In this document: positions 18,448-26,981 of the stretch, in pieces
Numbering within the stretch: position 1 is the first letter of the stretch
How the letters are laid out: every line of letters starts with the position of its first letter
Assembly: GCA_965197825.1 (NCBI GenBank)
Contig: CBDANW010000003.1
Span: 1,240,001-1,304,000 of the forward strand
Length of the DNA: 64,000 nt
Origin: CBDANW01 sp965197825
GTDB lineage: Bacteria > Acidobacteriota > Vicinamibacteria > Marinacidobacterales > DATDRI01
Direction: 5' to 3'
The notes under the pieces: generated by a model
Database searches by the model: none
What the model was told of the DNA's origin: nothing
Seen by the model: the letters and a program-made list of their open reading frames with translations, nothing else
Position numbers and translations under genes: made by a program

Positions 18448-20973
18448 CTAGTTGTGAGCAGGTGTGAACTTTCGCAGCCGCAAGGCGTTCAAGACCACCG
18501 AGACCGAGCTCATCGCCATCGCGGCGGCAGCAATGACAGGAGAGAGAAGAACGCCGAAGAACGGATAGAGGGCACCCGCGGCGACCGGAATACCCGTGGA
18601 GTTGTAGAAGAAAGCCCAGAACAAGTTCTGTTTGATGATCGAAAGCGTCCGGCGCGACAACTGGATCGCTTCCACCACACCTTCCAGTCCTCCCTTGACC
18701 AAAGTGATGCCGGCGGCCTCCATGGCGATGTCCGTGCCCGAACCGATCGCTATGCCGATATCGGCCTGCGCCAAGGCCGGCGCATCGTTGATACCGTCCC
18801 CCACCATCGCGACCACCGCGCCGTCCCCCTGAAGCCGCTTCACCTCTTCTGCCTTCCCATCCGGTAGGACTTCCGCCAAGATCCGATCGATTCCCACCTG
18901 CCAGCCGATTGTCTCTGCGGTGCGACGGCTGTCGCCGCTGATCATGTAGATCTCCAACCCCATTCGCTTCAGAGACGCCACGGCATCTACCGAGCTCTCC
19001 CGCACGGAGTCGGCCACTCCCAGGAGTCCCCCGAGCTCACCGTTCACGACTACGAACGTGGAGCTCTTCCCTTCCTCGGAGAGATGGTGCGCCGCCTTTT
19101 CCAACCGGCCGAGCGCTATCCCCTCCTCTCTCATGAAGCGAAGGTTTCCGAGCACGACCCTCTTGCCTCCGACGACGGCGCGAATCCCGCGACCGGGGAG
19201 CGCCTCGAAATGATCCAGCGAGAGGAGATCGATGCTCACCCCCCCCGCGTACTCCACGACCGCCCGTCCTACAGGATGCTCAGACCCCTTTTCCGCCGAA
19301 GCCGCCAATGCCAGGATCTCCCAGGTCTCGAAGCCGTCCGCGGCAAGGATATCGGTGACCGTCAACCTGCCCTCGGTGACCGTCCCGGTCTTGTCCAGAA
19401 CGATGGTATTCACGGTATGAAGACGCTCGAGTGTCGCGGCCGACTTGATGAGAATGCCCCGCTCCGCACCTCGGCCGGTTGCCACGACGATGGCGGTGGG
19501 CGTGGCGAGGCCAAGTGCGCACGGACAAGCGATGATCAGCACGGCGATCGCATTCAACAGCGCAAAGTTGAACGCCGGCGCCGGACCGAAGAAGTACCAG
19601 ACAGCGAACGTGAGAACCGCCAGCCCCACCACCACCGGGACGAAGACGCCCGCGATCTTGTCCGCCAGCCGCTGGATGGGCGCTTTCGAGCCCTGAGCTT
19701 CTTGCACCAGCCGGATGATTTGGGCCAGTACGGTCTCGCTGCCGACGCGCACAGCCTGGAAGTGGAACGTTCCCACTTGATTCAAGGTCCCACCGACCAC
19801 GCCGTCACCGTGAGATTTCTCGACGGGAAGGCTCTCGCCGGTCACCAAAGATTCGTCTACCGTCGAGCTCCCTTTGCGAACGATGCCGTCGACGGGAATC
19901 TTTTCCCCGGGACGCACGACGACGAGATCTCCCACTCCAACCTGATCGAGTGGAACCTCTTGCTCCTGTCCGTCTCGCAGAACGCGTGCCGTCTTGGCTT
20001 GGAGACCGATTAGCTTTCGAATAGCGTGGGACGCTTTCCCTTTGGCTCTCGCCTCCAAAACCCTTCCCAAGAGCACGAGCGTGATGATCATGCCCGCGGT
20101 GTCGTAGTAGAGCGCGGGAGACTGCCCCGCCGAAAGGAAAAGGCTGGGCCAAAACGTGGCAACCGAGCTGTAGAGGTAGGCAGCCGAGGTCCCCAGCGCA
20201 ATGAGGCTGTCCATGTTGAACGTCAAAGACCGCAACCCAACGAAGAAGCCGTACAGAAACTGGCTGCCACACCAAAAGAGGAGCGGAGTGGCCAACAGAA
20301 ACAGGACAGCTTGGAGCACCGGCTCCGACAAGGTGTCGCTTAGCCCGGGAGCCATGCTTCCGATCAAGATCAGGACCGTAAGGATCCCGGAAAAGACGAG
20401 CTTCGATCGCAGGGCACGGTACTCGTTCTCCCGGACGTGCTTTTCCAGATCCTCCGACACACTGCCGGATTCGCTGACTAGGAGGCGATAGGGCCCTGCG
20501 CCCGACACCGCTTGACCGATCTGCGACAAATCGATCGCTTCGGGATCGTAAGAAACCGAGACGCGCTCGGTGGCGAAGTTGACCACGGCCTTTTGGACCC
20601 CTGGCAACTCGCCGAGCGCCGTCTCGATGGCGCCCACACAGCTCGCACAGTGTATCCCCTGAACCGGCGCGTCCAAGCGCGCCAATCCCGACGTGCCCAC
20701 GGTCGGTTGGGCCGGCTCTAACTCGATACCGACGTTCGTGGTTTTCATAGCCCCACGGGGCTCGGCGCTCCCTCCGCTTGCTAGCCTGTCTGGATCTAGG
20801 TAGAGTTCGGGATCGCGCTCGAACGCAAGCTTGCAGCCCTCGGCACAGAAGGCGTAGGATTTGCCGTCCAGGGAAGTCTTGTACCGAGCCGTCTCGGGAT
20901 CGACCTTCATGCCGCAAATCGGGTCGATACTTAGGTTTGAGGCCTTTTGCTCTGTTTTGGAGCCCATCTGCAT
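18448..20973 (-). CDS. copA: Copper-translocating P-type ATPase with YHS and HMA domains
   Basis: 841 aa from the ATG at 20973; a second ATG at 20967 is equally possible, and a longer frame to 21108 would run into the divergent kinase gene. Order: YHS domain (DPICGMKVDPETA ... FCAEGCKLAF), one HMA domain with IHCASCVGAIE, eight membrane helices, CPC ion-binding motif (IIACPCALGLATP), phosphorylation loop DKTGTVTEG, and hinge GDGINDAPALAQAD. This is a P1B-1 ATPase that exports Cu(I) from the cytoplasm. Distal MSS and NAL residues of the Cu(I) site are visible near the C-terminus. Divergent from the kinase gene at 21028, 54 bp apart. Confidence 0.95.
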   Translation of the reverse strand: MQMGSKTEQKASNLSIDPICGMKVDPETARYKTSLDGKSYAFCAEGCKLAFERDPELYLDPDRLASGGSAEPRGAMKTTNVGIELEPAQPTVGTSGLARLDAPVQGIHCASCVGAIETALGELPGVQKAVVNFATERVSVSYDPEAIDLSQIGQAVSGAGPYRLLVSESGSVSEDLEKHVRENEYRALRSKLVFSGILTVLILIGSMAPGLSDTLSEPVLQAVLFLLATPLLFWCGSQFLYGFFVGLRSLTFNMDSLIALGTSAAYLYSSVATFWPSLFLSAGQSPALYYDTAGMIITLVLLGRVLEARAKGKASHAIRKLIGLQAKTARVLRDGQEQEVPLDQVGVGDLVVVRPGEKIPVDGIVRKGSSTVDESLVTGESLPVEKSHGDGVVGGTLNQVGTFHFQAVRVGSETVLAQIIRLVQEAQGSKAPIQRLADKIAGVFVPVVVGLAVLTFAVWYFFGPAPAFNFALLNAIAVLIIACPCALGLATPTAIVVATGRGAERGILIKSAATLERLHTVNTIVLDKTGTVTEGRLTVTDILAADGFETWEILALAASAEKGSEHPVGRAVVEYAGGVSIDLLSLDHFEALPGRGIRAVVGGKRVVLGNLRFMREEGIALGRLEKAAHHLSEEGKSSTFVVVNGELGGLLGVADSVRESSVDAVASLKRMGLEIYMISGDSRRTAETIGWQVGIDRILAEVLPDGKAEEVKRLQGDGAVVAMVGDGINDAPALAQADIGIAIGSGTDIAMEAAGITLVKGGLEGVVEAIQLSRRTLSIIKQNLFWAFFYNSTGIPVAAGALYPFFGVLLSPVIAAAAMAMSSVSVVLNALRLRKFTPAHN

Positions 20974-21027
20974 CGAGTCTAGCACCGCTTCATTGCAGCC
21001 ATCAAGGGTCGCTTGATCGTAGGAGAA

Positions 21028-21768
21028 ATGTCGGATTACGCTTCCACAGTGGGCAAAGCGAAGAGCCGCACGCCGGCGGAGGACGACCGAACCACGTCGC
21101 TCGTTCACGAGCTCCAGGCCCCCCTCACCGTCCTGCGAGTCCGGCTCGAGAAGGCGCTGCGAGCTTCGTGGTGTGGACCTGAGTGCCGTGCGGCGCTCGA
21201 GCCTTGTTTGGACGATCTGCGCGGCGCGAGCCAGATGGTCAGCGACCTTCTTCTACTCGAAGAGGCGGGCGCTTCAGAACCGACCCCGCACAGGGAAGCG
21301 ATCAATCTCGAAGAGTTCGCCCCCGAGGTCTCTAGGGATTACCTTGCGCTTGCTGAATCCAAAGGAATCTGCCTCACGCTGGATGAGCTCCCGGCAGTAA
21401 GAGTGACGGGGAATGCTCGTGAGCTTCGGCGCATCCTCGTTAATTTGTTGGACAATGCTGTCCGGGCCGTCCGGCACACCGCTTCGGGCGGGGCTATCCG
21501 CGTGAGGATCGCGCTCGCGGGCGGTCATGCCGAACTGCGAGTCATCGACAACGGTCCAGGCATTTCCCCCGAGCACCAGCCTCGCATCTTCGAGCGCTTC
21601 TATCAGATCGACCGAAATGCGGATCGAGCGGCGGGCGGCGTGGGACTCGGTCTCGCCATCGTCCGCTCACTGGCCGAACGCAACGGTGCGCACGTCGACT
21701 TGGAGAGCTCTCCCGGAAAAGGCTCGACGTTCATCCTTCGCTTACCGATAGCAACGGCAAGCGACTGA
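21028..21768 (+). CDS. Orphan histidine kinase lacking sensor and membrane segments
   Basis: 246 aa. It has HisKA H-box (VHELQAPLTVLR) close to the N-terminus, then HATPase boxes N (NLLDNAVRAV), G1 (DNGPGIS), F (FERFYQ) and G2 (GVGLGLAIVRS). There is no transmembrane helix, HAMP or PAS region, so it is soluble or the catalytic half of a split sensor. No response regulator is adjacent. ATG at 21028 has AGGAG only 2 nt upstream; TTG at 21013 with AAGGG 4 nt upstream is an alternative. It faces copA, so a link to copper response is possible but unproven. Confidence 0.88.
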   Translation: MSDYASTVGKAKSRTPAEDDRTTSLVHELQAPLTVLRVRLEKALRASWCGPECRAALEPCLDDLRGASQMVSDLLLLEEAGASEPTPHREAINLEEFAPEVSRDYLALAESKGICLTLDELPAVRVTGNARELRRILVNLLDNAVRAVRHTASGGAIRVRIALAGGHAELRVIDNGPGISPEHQPRIFERFYQIDRNADRAAGGVGLGLAIVRSLAERNGAHVDLESSPGKGSTFILRLPIATASD

Positions 21769-21778
21769 GCGTTCGGAC

Positions 21779-22675
21779 GTGATCCTCGTTCTCTGTCCCA
21801 ACCTTGCCGTGGATTACACGCTCCGCGTCGAAAACCTGGACCCTGGCCGTGTTCATCGCAGTCGAGACTACGAACGCCGCGCGGGAGGCAAAGGCGTCAA
21901 CGTGGCGCGAACCCTAGGCACCCTCGGAGAGGAACCTCTCCTCTGCGGCTTCGCAGGCGGAGGAGCTGGCCGTTTCATCGAAGAGGGCCTCGAGAGAGAG
22001 AAGATTCGCGCCGAGCTCGTTCCGATGAAGGCGGAGAACCGAACCTGTGTCATCATACTCTCCCGCACGGGCGAGGCCACTGTGGTTAACGAGGACGGCC
22101 CCACCGTCACCGAGGTCGACGCGCTTCGCTCGCGCGTGAGATCACTCATTAGCGAGAGTCAAGCGGTCGCTATGATGGGGAGTCTGCCTCCCGGCTTGCC
22201 ACAGGATCTATACGCCGAGATGGTAAGAGGCTGTCGCAAAGCAGGCGTGCCCTGTTTGGTGGACGCTTCGGGGCCGGCGCTCGAACCCGCGCTCGCCGCC
22301 GGGCCAACCTACTTCAAACCCAATCAGATGAAGGCCGAAGCACTCTTGGGTCGAGGCGTTGATGATTGGGTTGGAGCGGCCCGAGAGATCCGGGAGCGGG
22401 GACCGGACGTGGTCTTGATTACGCGGGGAGCCGATGACGCGATCCTGTCAGGGCCCGATTTGAGTGCTCGCCTAACACCGCAAGCGGTGCCGGTGGTGAA
22501 CCCGATCGGCGCAGGCGATGCCCTTGCAGCCGGTCTTTTTACCGGACACCTGCGCGGTGGCTCGCTCCGCGAGATCGCGGCGTTGGGAATGGCCGCGGCG
22601 GCAGCCAGCGTTCAGCATGGCTACGGTCGCGTTCGCGCGAACGAGATCCGACCAGCGTCTGTCCACATTGAATAA
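21779..22675 (+). CDS. PfkB-family sugar kinase, 1-phosphofructokinase / tagatose-6-phosphate kinase type
   Basis: 298 aa from a GTG start 11 nt after the kinase stop. N-terminal LCPNLAVDYTLRV and GGKGVNVARTLGTLG match FruK/LacC-type PfkB enzymes, and the C-terminal signature VNPIGAGDALAAGLF holds the catalytic Asp and anion hole. It phosphorylates a hexose phosphate with ATP in the cytosol. No phosphotransferase system is nearby. The last codons lie in an imperfect duplicated sequence (22655-22774). Confidence 0.9.
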   Translation: MILVLCPNLAVDYTLRVENLDPGRVHRSRDYERRAGGKGVNVARTLGTLGEEPLLCGFAGGGAGRFIEEGLEREKIRAELVPMKAENRTCVIILSRTGEATVVNEDGPTVTEVDALRSRVRSLISESQAVAMMGSLPPGLPQDLYAEMVRGCRKAGVPCLVDASGPALEPALAAGPTYFKPNQMKAEALLGRGVDDWVGAAREIRERGPDVVLITRGADDAILSGPDLSARLTPQAVPVVNPIGAGDALAAGLFTGHLRGGSLREIAALGMAAAAASVQHGYGRVRANEIRPASVHIE

Positions 22676-22774
22676 GTGGCACCACCTATTTTGACGCTTG
22701 CAAGACCGTACAAGGCGTCTGACCACATTGATTAGGAAGATCGCGTATGACGCATATTGACGCCTGCAAGGCCT
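22655..22774 (+). repeat. Imperfect direct repeat with GACGCC/GGCGTC hairpins
   Basis: GCGTCTGTCCACATTGAAT at 22655 recurs as GCGTCTGACCACATTGATT at 22715, and TTTTGACGCTTGCAAG at 22689 recurs as TATTGACGCCTGCAAG at 22755. The first copy covers the pfkB stop codon. Within it GACGC-TTG (22693) can pair with CAAGGCGTC (22711-22719). Related GACGCC motifs occur in other intergenic stretches of the window. Confidence 0.55.
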
Positions 22775-23110
22775 CTAATCCTTGGCCCTCACGACGTCGA
22801 AGTCTCCGATACGAGTTTCCTTCGTCGTAAGCCGCTCGCCTTTGCGATCGAGCTCCGCGAATTCCTCCCGATGCCCGGAAACGAACTCCCGGTGCGACGA
22901 TTCCGAGATCCAACGATCGACGGTAACGTAGCGACGTTTCTTGCTCCAGTCGCGGAGTAGATCCGTGCCTAGGTACTGCGCACTCTTTCGAAACAATTGC
23001 GCCCAACCTCCGGCCGGCCCATAGAGCGTTTCGAAATTCAGCTCACAGCCCTCGCGCACGTGGTACATCCAGATGTAGACGAAGCCTGCACCTATGACTT
23101 CCTCCCTCAA
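22775..23110 (-). CDS. Putative antibiotic biosynthesis monooxygenase-like (dimeric alpha-beta barrel) protein
   Basis: 111 aa. The pattern FVYIWMYHVREGCELNFETLYG followed by WAQLFRKSAQYLGTDLLRD and YVTVDRWISESSHREFV resembles ABM-type ferredoxin-like barrels: strand, helix with a Phe, then a Trp-bearing strand. Such proteins are small cytosolic monooxygenases or isomerases, and many are of unknown function. The start may be ATG 23110 or a little downstream. Downstream of it on the left lies the repeat at 22655-22774; upstream is a 158-bp stretch with GACGCC/GGCGTC motifs and no gene. Confidence 0.65.
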   Translation of the reverse strand: MREEVIGAGFVYIWMYHVREGCELNFETLYGPAGGWAQLFRKSAQYLGTDLLRDWSKKRRYVTVDRWISESSHREFVSGHREEFAELDRKGERLTTKETRIGDFDVVRAKD

Positions 23111-23268
23111 GAAACTCCGGGTGGCTAAACTTTGTCAGACGCCTTGTCAGATGCCAGTGCAGGCGTCGATACAGGCGCCCCCCCCACGGCAGTGTCCGAG
23201 GCGGAGCGACCCCGCTAATGCTTCCCTATCGTCCCCAGCTGACCCTCGGGAATATGTGGAAAAAACTA

Positions 23269-23538
23269 TTAAGCCGGCTGGAAGCGCTCTACTACATTTC
23301 CTGCCGGATCTAGGCAAAGAATCTGTCTGCCTCCCGGACCTTCTATAATATCGTTCTTGAACTGCACACCGTTCTGTTTAAGTCGGGAAACAACAGATTC
23401 AATATCATCAACCGTAATTAGGAATCGAGACCAACCTCCTGGTGAGGGTTTAGATCCGTCAGGCATTGGCCTTGAGGCTGAAGCCTTAGGACCGGAGACC
23501 AGTAGCCGTAGACCATCTCGTTCCAATATGGCTATTGC
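23269..23538 (-). pseudogene. VOC (glyoxalase-fold) protein, C-terminal fragment
   Basis: The frame from 23538 gives AIAILERDGLRLL ... KPSPGGWSRFLITVDDIESV and ends GPGGRQILCLDPAGNVVE, a clear C-terminal two-thirds of a VOC protein. An in-frame TGA just upstream (at ~23542) and the IS end at ~23552 remove the first ~35 residues. A matching N-terminus (MKIRYIVDDVD) is found on the opposite strand at 25210, on the other side of the IS. Confidence 0.75.
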
Positions 23539-23551
23539 GAGTCAAGCCCAT

Positions 23552-24961
23552 TCTTAGTTGAAACTCTCCACGGCTCACGTTTAAGCGACCTTCTTCTTCG
23601 ATACGGTTGATGTCTTCGCCTCGATCTTCAGTTCCCGCTTGAGAGCTTCGCGAAGCTTGGGAAGATGGCGGTAGCCCACCACTTTCCTCAAGCGCGGTTC
23701 GATGTCTACGAGCGCCGTTGCCAACCAGCGCCGGCGTTGGCTCGAGTTCTTCCAGTGGTCGACCTTCGCGCAGCGTTCCTCGACGAGAGCATTGACGGAC
23801 TCAAGGCAGTTCGTCGTCTTGAACGAACGGCCCAGCACCGCGTGCACGCCGAGTCGATGCAACGTCAGCGTCTCCTCAAGGCCTTCCTCCAGGCTGCCAG
23901 CTGCGGATTGGTTCCGCTCTTCTAACTCACCGTGGAGTTGCTCGAGCGCAGTGAGGGCCTCTTCGTACTCCGGCCTGTTGTAGGCCCACTGGAGCCGCTT
24001 GCGCCATGACGCCTGCTCGCCCTTGGACAGGTAGCTCACTACGTTTTCACGTTTGTGCCACTGGCAGCGTTGTATCAGAGCCCGCTTACGGAATGCTTTC
24101 TTGACTGCCGCTTGGAGACCCTTGCCGCCGTCGATGATCACCAGCAGACCCTGGGAGATATCGAGTCCCCGCTCGAGCAGTGAACGCAGGAACGGCGTCA
24201 ACACCTGCCCGTTCTCCGTGTCCGTCTCCACGAAGCCCAAGAAGCGTTTTTCCCCGCAAAGCGTGATGCCCAGAGCCACGACCATCGTTGCCTCGGCGAA
24301 TGTCTTCCCATCCAGAAACAGCGCCACCACATCCTCGCCGGTCAGATCCCGTTCCTGCATCTCCCGCAGCTTCGCAGCGCTCGCTTGCACGAACCCTCGG
24401 GACACCGTTGAGCTCGACAGCCCGATGGCGCCCGGAATCGCTTCCGCTGCCGCCTCGTAGTTGCGACAAGAGATTCCGTAGAGAACTCGTTTCAGCAGAA
24501 GATCATTCACCTCACCGCCGTGGCTCACCGCCTCGTAGCAGCGAAGCGGAATCTCTCCTCCCTCGATGCTCCGAACCCGTGGCACACGGATCGGTACCCG
24601 CTGGCCGCCAAGCCCTACCGTGCCCGGGTTGCTTCCGGGACGGCGACCGCGCTCCAGCTCGTCCTTGCGAGACTATCGCTCTCCCGCCAACGCCTTCACT
24701 CCGTCGTCGAGCAACTCGTGAACGTGCATTAGACCAAGGGGGACCAACGAACGGATCATCTCTACCTTGGCGTCCAGCGCGAGTTCCCCGTAATCCTCGT
24801 GCCTCACCATCTCGACCTCACCCAAACGACGCGACTTCTTGCGTTTCTTGACCGAACGTAGCAGACTTCCCATCTCGGCTTCCTTTCTTCGCGGCTTGAT
24901 TTTGTTTTGTCCAACGCCATCAAACCACGGAGTTTGGAGCCGTTTCAATTCCCAACTAAGA
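23552..24961 (-). mobile_element. IS256-type (mutator-like) element, inactive; ends tentative
   Basis: The transposase reading frame occupies 23581-24873. TCTTAGTTG at 23552-23560 and its complement CAACTAAGA at 24953-24961 are candidate outer inverted-repeat tips, with further weak similarity inside (TTGAAAC near both). No target duplication could be seen, which fits the gene rearrangement around it. Confidence 0.6.
23581..24873 (-). pseudogene. IS256-family transposase with one in-frame amber stop
   Basis: ATG at 24873 (good AAGGA upstream) opens MGSLLRSVKKRKKSRRLG. The frame is continuous to 23581 except for TAG at 24673-24675, directly after ALAGER and before SRKDELERGRRPGSN; relatives have Tyr there (AGERYSR), so TAC/TAT to TAG is the likely change. 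Catalytic residues remain: ALFLDGKTF, VIIDGGKG and TTNCLESVN (DDE). Total ~430 codons, the family's usual length. Without suppression the protein would be cut to ~66 aa. Confidence 0.85.
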
Positions 24962-25028
24962 TTGGCACACTTTCGCTATTGCTGGTCCAAATTGTTGTTC
25001 TAACCGAAAATCAAGATTTGATGTATAA

Positions 25029-25208
25029 AACTCAACTGCCTTTTTCTCCCAATTGGTTGGGGAATGGCAGGGCACGGCTAGAACCTGGTTCGAGCTAGGC
25101 AACATCGGGGATGAGTCGCCCGTTGGTGTTACAACATCTTCGCCAGCTGGCGAAGAGGCAAAGACCGTCGAGATCGACTACATAAACAGAACTGAAAGCG
25201 GTGATTAG
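25029..25208 (+). pseudogene. DUF1579-like protein remnant with central deletion
   Basis: The frame from 25029 reads FFSQLVGEWQGTARTWFELG and NIGDESPV, the usual start of DUF1579-type proteins. After GVTT it jumps to PAGEEAKTVEIDYINR, resembling the end of the same family. About 80 central residues are missing. No start codon is present; TAA lies at 25026. The stop TAG (25206-25208) is 1 nt before a VOC start codon, suggesting a former two-gene operon. Family assignment is from memory of the motif. Confidence 0.5.
25138..25155. repeat. 18-bp perfect palindrome
   Basis: CTTCGCCAG followed directly by its reverse complement CTGGCGAAG, inside the DUF1579-like remnant. It coincides with the region of the deletion join (GVTTSSPAGEE), so it may be a rearrangement scar or chance. 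Confidence 0.5.
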
Positions 25209-25209
25209 C

Positions 25210-25275
25210 ATGAAGATACGGTATATTGTCGATGACGTCGACGACCGTGCTGAGCACTGCCTTCGAGCTCCTTAG
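25210..25275 (+). pseudogene. VOC protein, N-terminal fragment
   Basis: ATG at 25210 gives MKIRYIVDDVDDRAEH and stops at 25273-25275. The first 11 residues are the typical first strand of a VOC protein, after which similarity ends abruptly near 25245. The matching C-terminal part lies on the minus strand at 23538-23269. Inversion of the intervening ~1.7 kb would bring the ends together, apart from ~20 lost residues. Confidence 0.5.
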
Positions 25276-25772
25276 TTTTTCTGTTCCCGGTCGGCATCCT
25301 CCCTCTCCGCCGCGATGAAGTAATGGGTCACGGCCAGCCAGATGTCGAGCGCTCCCGCCCGCCATAGCAGGTCGGCGGGAAAGACGTCGGTTTGCACCCG
25401 CGTCTGGCGAAGTCCAGTCTGGCTACCACGCTCATCGACGCCAGATAAGTCGGTGTGGAACGACGCTTCGCGCCACTGAACTCCGAAATCGAGAAAAACC
25501 GCTTCCACTCCCTTAAAGCTCCCCAGACGCCTCAGCTCCTCCTCGTATTCGTCGAGGAACAAAATGGCTTCCCGGATCTGTTCTTCCAGATCGGAGAAGT
25601 CCGCCTGACTGACCACAGCCGAGAAGCCCGAAGACGGCCGTTGCGAGCCGTTCTTTTTTCCGGAAGCAATAGGGTCTCCTTCTTCGTAGACCGTATCCGG
25701 TTGGAGCGAGCTTTTCCGCAAAAACTCGTGGACCTTGAACGATTGGCCGTGTGCCCTAAGAACGCAGCTCAT
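25272..25772 (-). CDS. Hypothetical protein, 166 aa (possibly DUF4279-like)
   Basis: It starts MSCVLRAHGQSFKVHEFL and contains GFSAVVSQADFSDLEEQI with a long acidic helix (REAILFLDEYEEELRRLG), then VEAVFLDFGVQWRE and FPADLLWRAGALDIWLAVTHY. It has no signal peptide or membrane helix. The layout resembles small cytosolic DUF4279-type proteins, but I am not sure of that. The stop overlaps the stop of the VOC fragment on the other strand. Confidence 0.65.
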   Translation of the reverse strand: MSCVLRAHGQSFKVHEFLRKSSLQPDTVYEEGDPIASGKKNGSQRPSSGFSAVVSQADFSDLEEQIREAILFLDEYEEELRRLGSFKGVEAVFLDFGVQWREASFHTDLSGVDERGSQTGLRQTRVQTDVFPADLLWRAGALDIWLAVTHYFIAAEREDADREQKN

Positions 25773-25854
25773 CGTTCGTGGATGATGGGCGAATCGATGA
25801 CGGTTCGCAACTGCCGCGATTGACGAACCGGCGGCGGAGGCGGATTATGGAAGT

Positions 25855-26529
25855 ATGAGGCTTTCCTCGTTGCTAGATGGCGTCAAAGGCCACTGGCCGA
25901 TCGTCATGGTCGTCTCTTGCTCGTTTGCCAGCTACGGGGTCGTCGCTTTCATTCATCGAAACGCGCTCGACTGGTCCGACCCGCACCAGTACTGGACTGC
26001 CTCGTTTCTGGCCGCGTTTCTTTCGGGACTCGCGTACACCCATTTCTTCGAGTACGGCTATCATCGGCTGCTCATGCATCGCGGCGTTCGCGGGCTGGGT
26101 TTCACCAAGAAGAATCATCTGCAGCATCATCAAGTCTTCTACGGCGAGAACTTCACTTCACGAAACAGAGAAGACTGGCAGTACATCGCGAGTCCCTGGT
26201 TCGTTTTTCCGGCACTGCTGATGATTCACTATTCCGTGCTGCAGGTGTTTCTGAACGCCAGGTCGCTGGTCGCGTTTTTCGCGGGCGTGCTGCTGCACTA
26301 CCTGGTGTTCGAGTGCACGCATTGGCTGACCCACGTGGAGGGCAATGCGGTCGACCGGTGGATCGCCAGGGTTCCGGTGCTTGGCCAAGTACGGGGCTAT
26401 CACATCCGGCACCATCGGTACCATCACGAGATCCCCACCGTCGATTTCAATTTCAATCCGCCGTTCTTGGCAGACGTGGTCTTCCGGACTCTCAACGTGC
26501 CGCCCGCGAACGCCGCTCGCTATTCTTGA
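25855..26529 (+). CDS. Fatty acid hydroxylase / sterol desaturase superfamily membrane protein
   Basis: 224 aa with four or so membrane helices and the histidine clusters of the non-haem di-iron hydroxylase superfamily: HFFEYGYHRLLMH, KKNHLQHHQ, CTHWLTH and YHIRHHRYHH. These enzymes hydroxylate or desaturate lipids at the cytoplasmic membrane. The substrate is unknown. Its 3' end overlaps the convergent membrane protein gene by 10 nt. Confidence 0.85.
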   Translation: MRLSSLLDGVKGHWPIVMVVSCSFASYGVVAFIHRNALDWSDPHQYWTASFLAAFLSGLAYTHFFEYGYHRLLMHRGVRGLGFTKKNHLQHHQVFYGENFTSRNREDWQYIASPWFVFPALLMIHYSVLQVFLNARSLVAFFAGVLLHYLVFECTHWLTHVEGNAVDRWIARVPVLGQVRGYHIRHHRYHHEIPTVDFNFNPPFLADVVFRTLNVPPANAARYS

Positions 26530-26939
26530 TAGAGCCAGGCACCCGCCACCGCGGCGATCGGTAGCTCGAAAAATCCACAGACAACAGCTAGGAGCACCAG
26601 ATTATTGGGAAACAATCCCATCACCACGTAGAACGCCGCCGGGTACAGGTAGACGAGGAACCAAACGAGAAGACCTGCACAGATCGCGGTCGATACTCCA
26701 GCGCCCATGCGCGGCCGTATCGCGGCATAAATCCAGACCATGGCGATGCCGAGGATAAACGTGGCGACGACGAATACGGCGATGGCGCTACCGCCGACGG
26801 GCTGCCGATTGAGGCTCTCCATGGCGTCCGCCCACTGCGCTCCTAGAATGGGCTCGTTGAGCACGTACTCCCCTATATTCATGATGAGTCCCGCGACGAG
26901 ACCGCCGAGGATGACGCGGCCCATATTGATCTTGCTCAT
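26520..26939 (-). CDS. Small membrane protein, four predicted helices
   Basis: 139 aa. Hydrophobic segments are VILGGLVAGLIMNIGEYVL, AIAVFVVATFILGIAMVWIY, AICAGLLVWFLVYLYPAAFY and VLLAVVCGFFELPIAAVAGA. GGAGG lies 8 nt upstream of ATG (26939). I do not recognise the family. It sits between a lipid hydroxylase and a STAS gene with no evident functional link. Confidence 0.75.
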   Translation of the reverse strand: MSKINMGRVILGGLVAGLIMNIGEYVLNEPILGAQWADAMESLNRQPVGGSAIAVFVVATFILGIAMVWIYAAIRPRMGAGVSTAICAGLLVWFLVYLYPAAFYVVMGLFPNNLVLLAVVCGFFELPIAAVAGAWLYQE

Positions 26940-26981
26940 GAAACACCTCCAATGAATACTGCTCTCATGAAGTCAGGAACG

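Noticed and set aside
22655..22774. Imperfect direct repeats considered as a CRISPR-like or attachment site
   Set aside because: Only two copies, with unequal spacing (60 and 66 bp) and no integrase or cas gene nearby.
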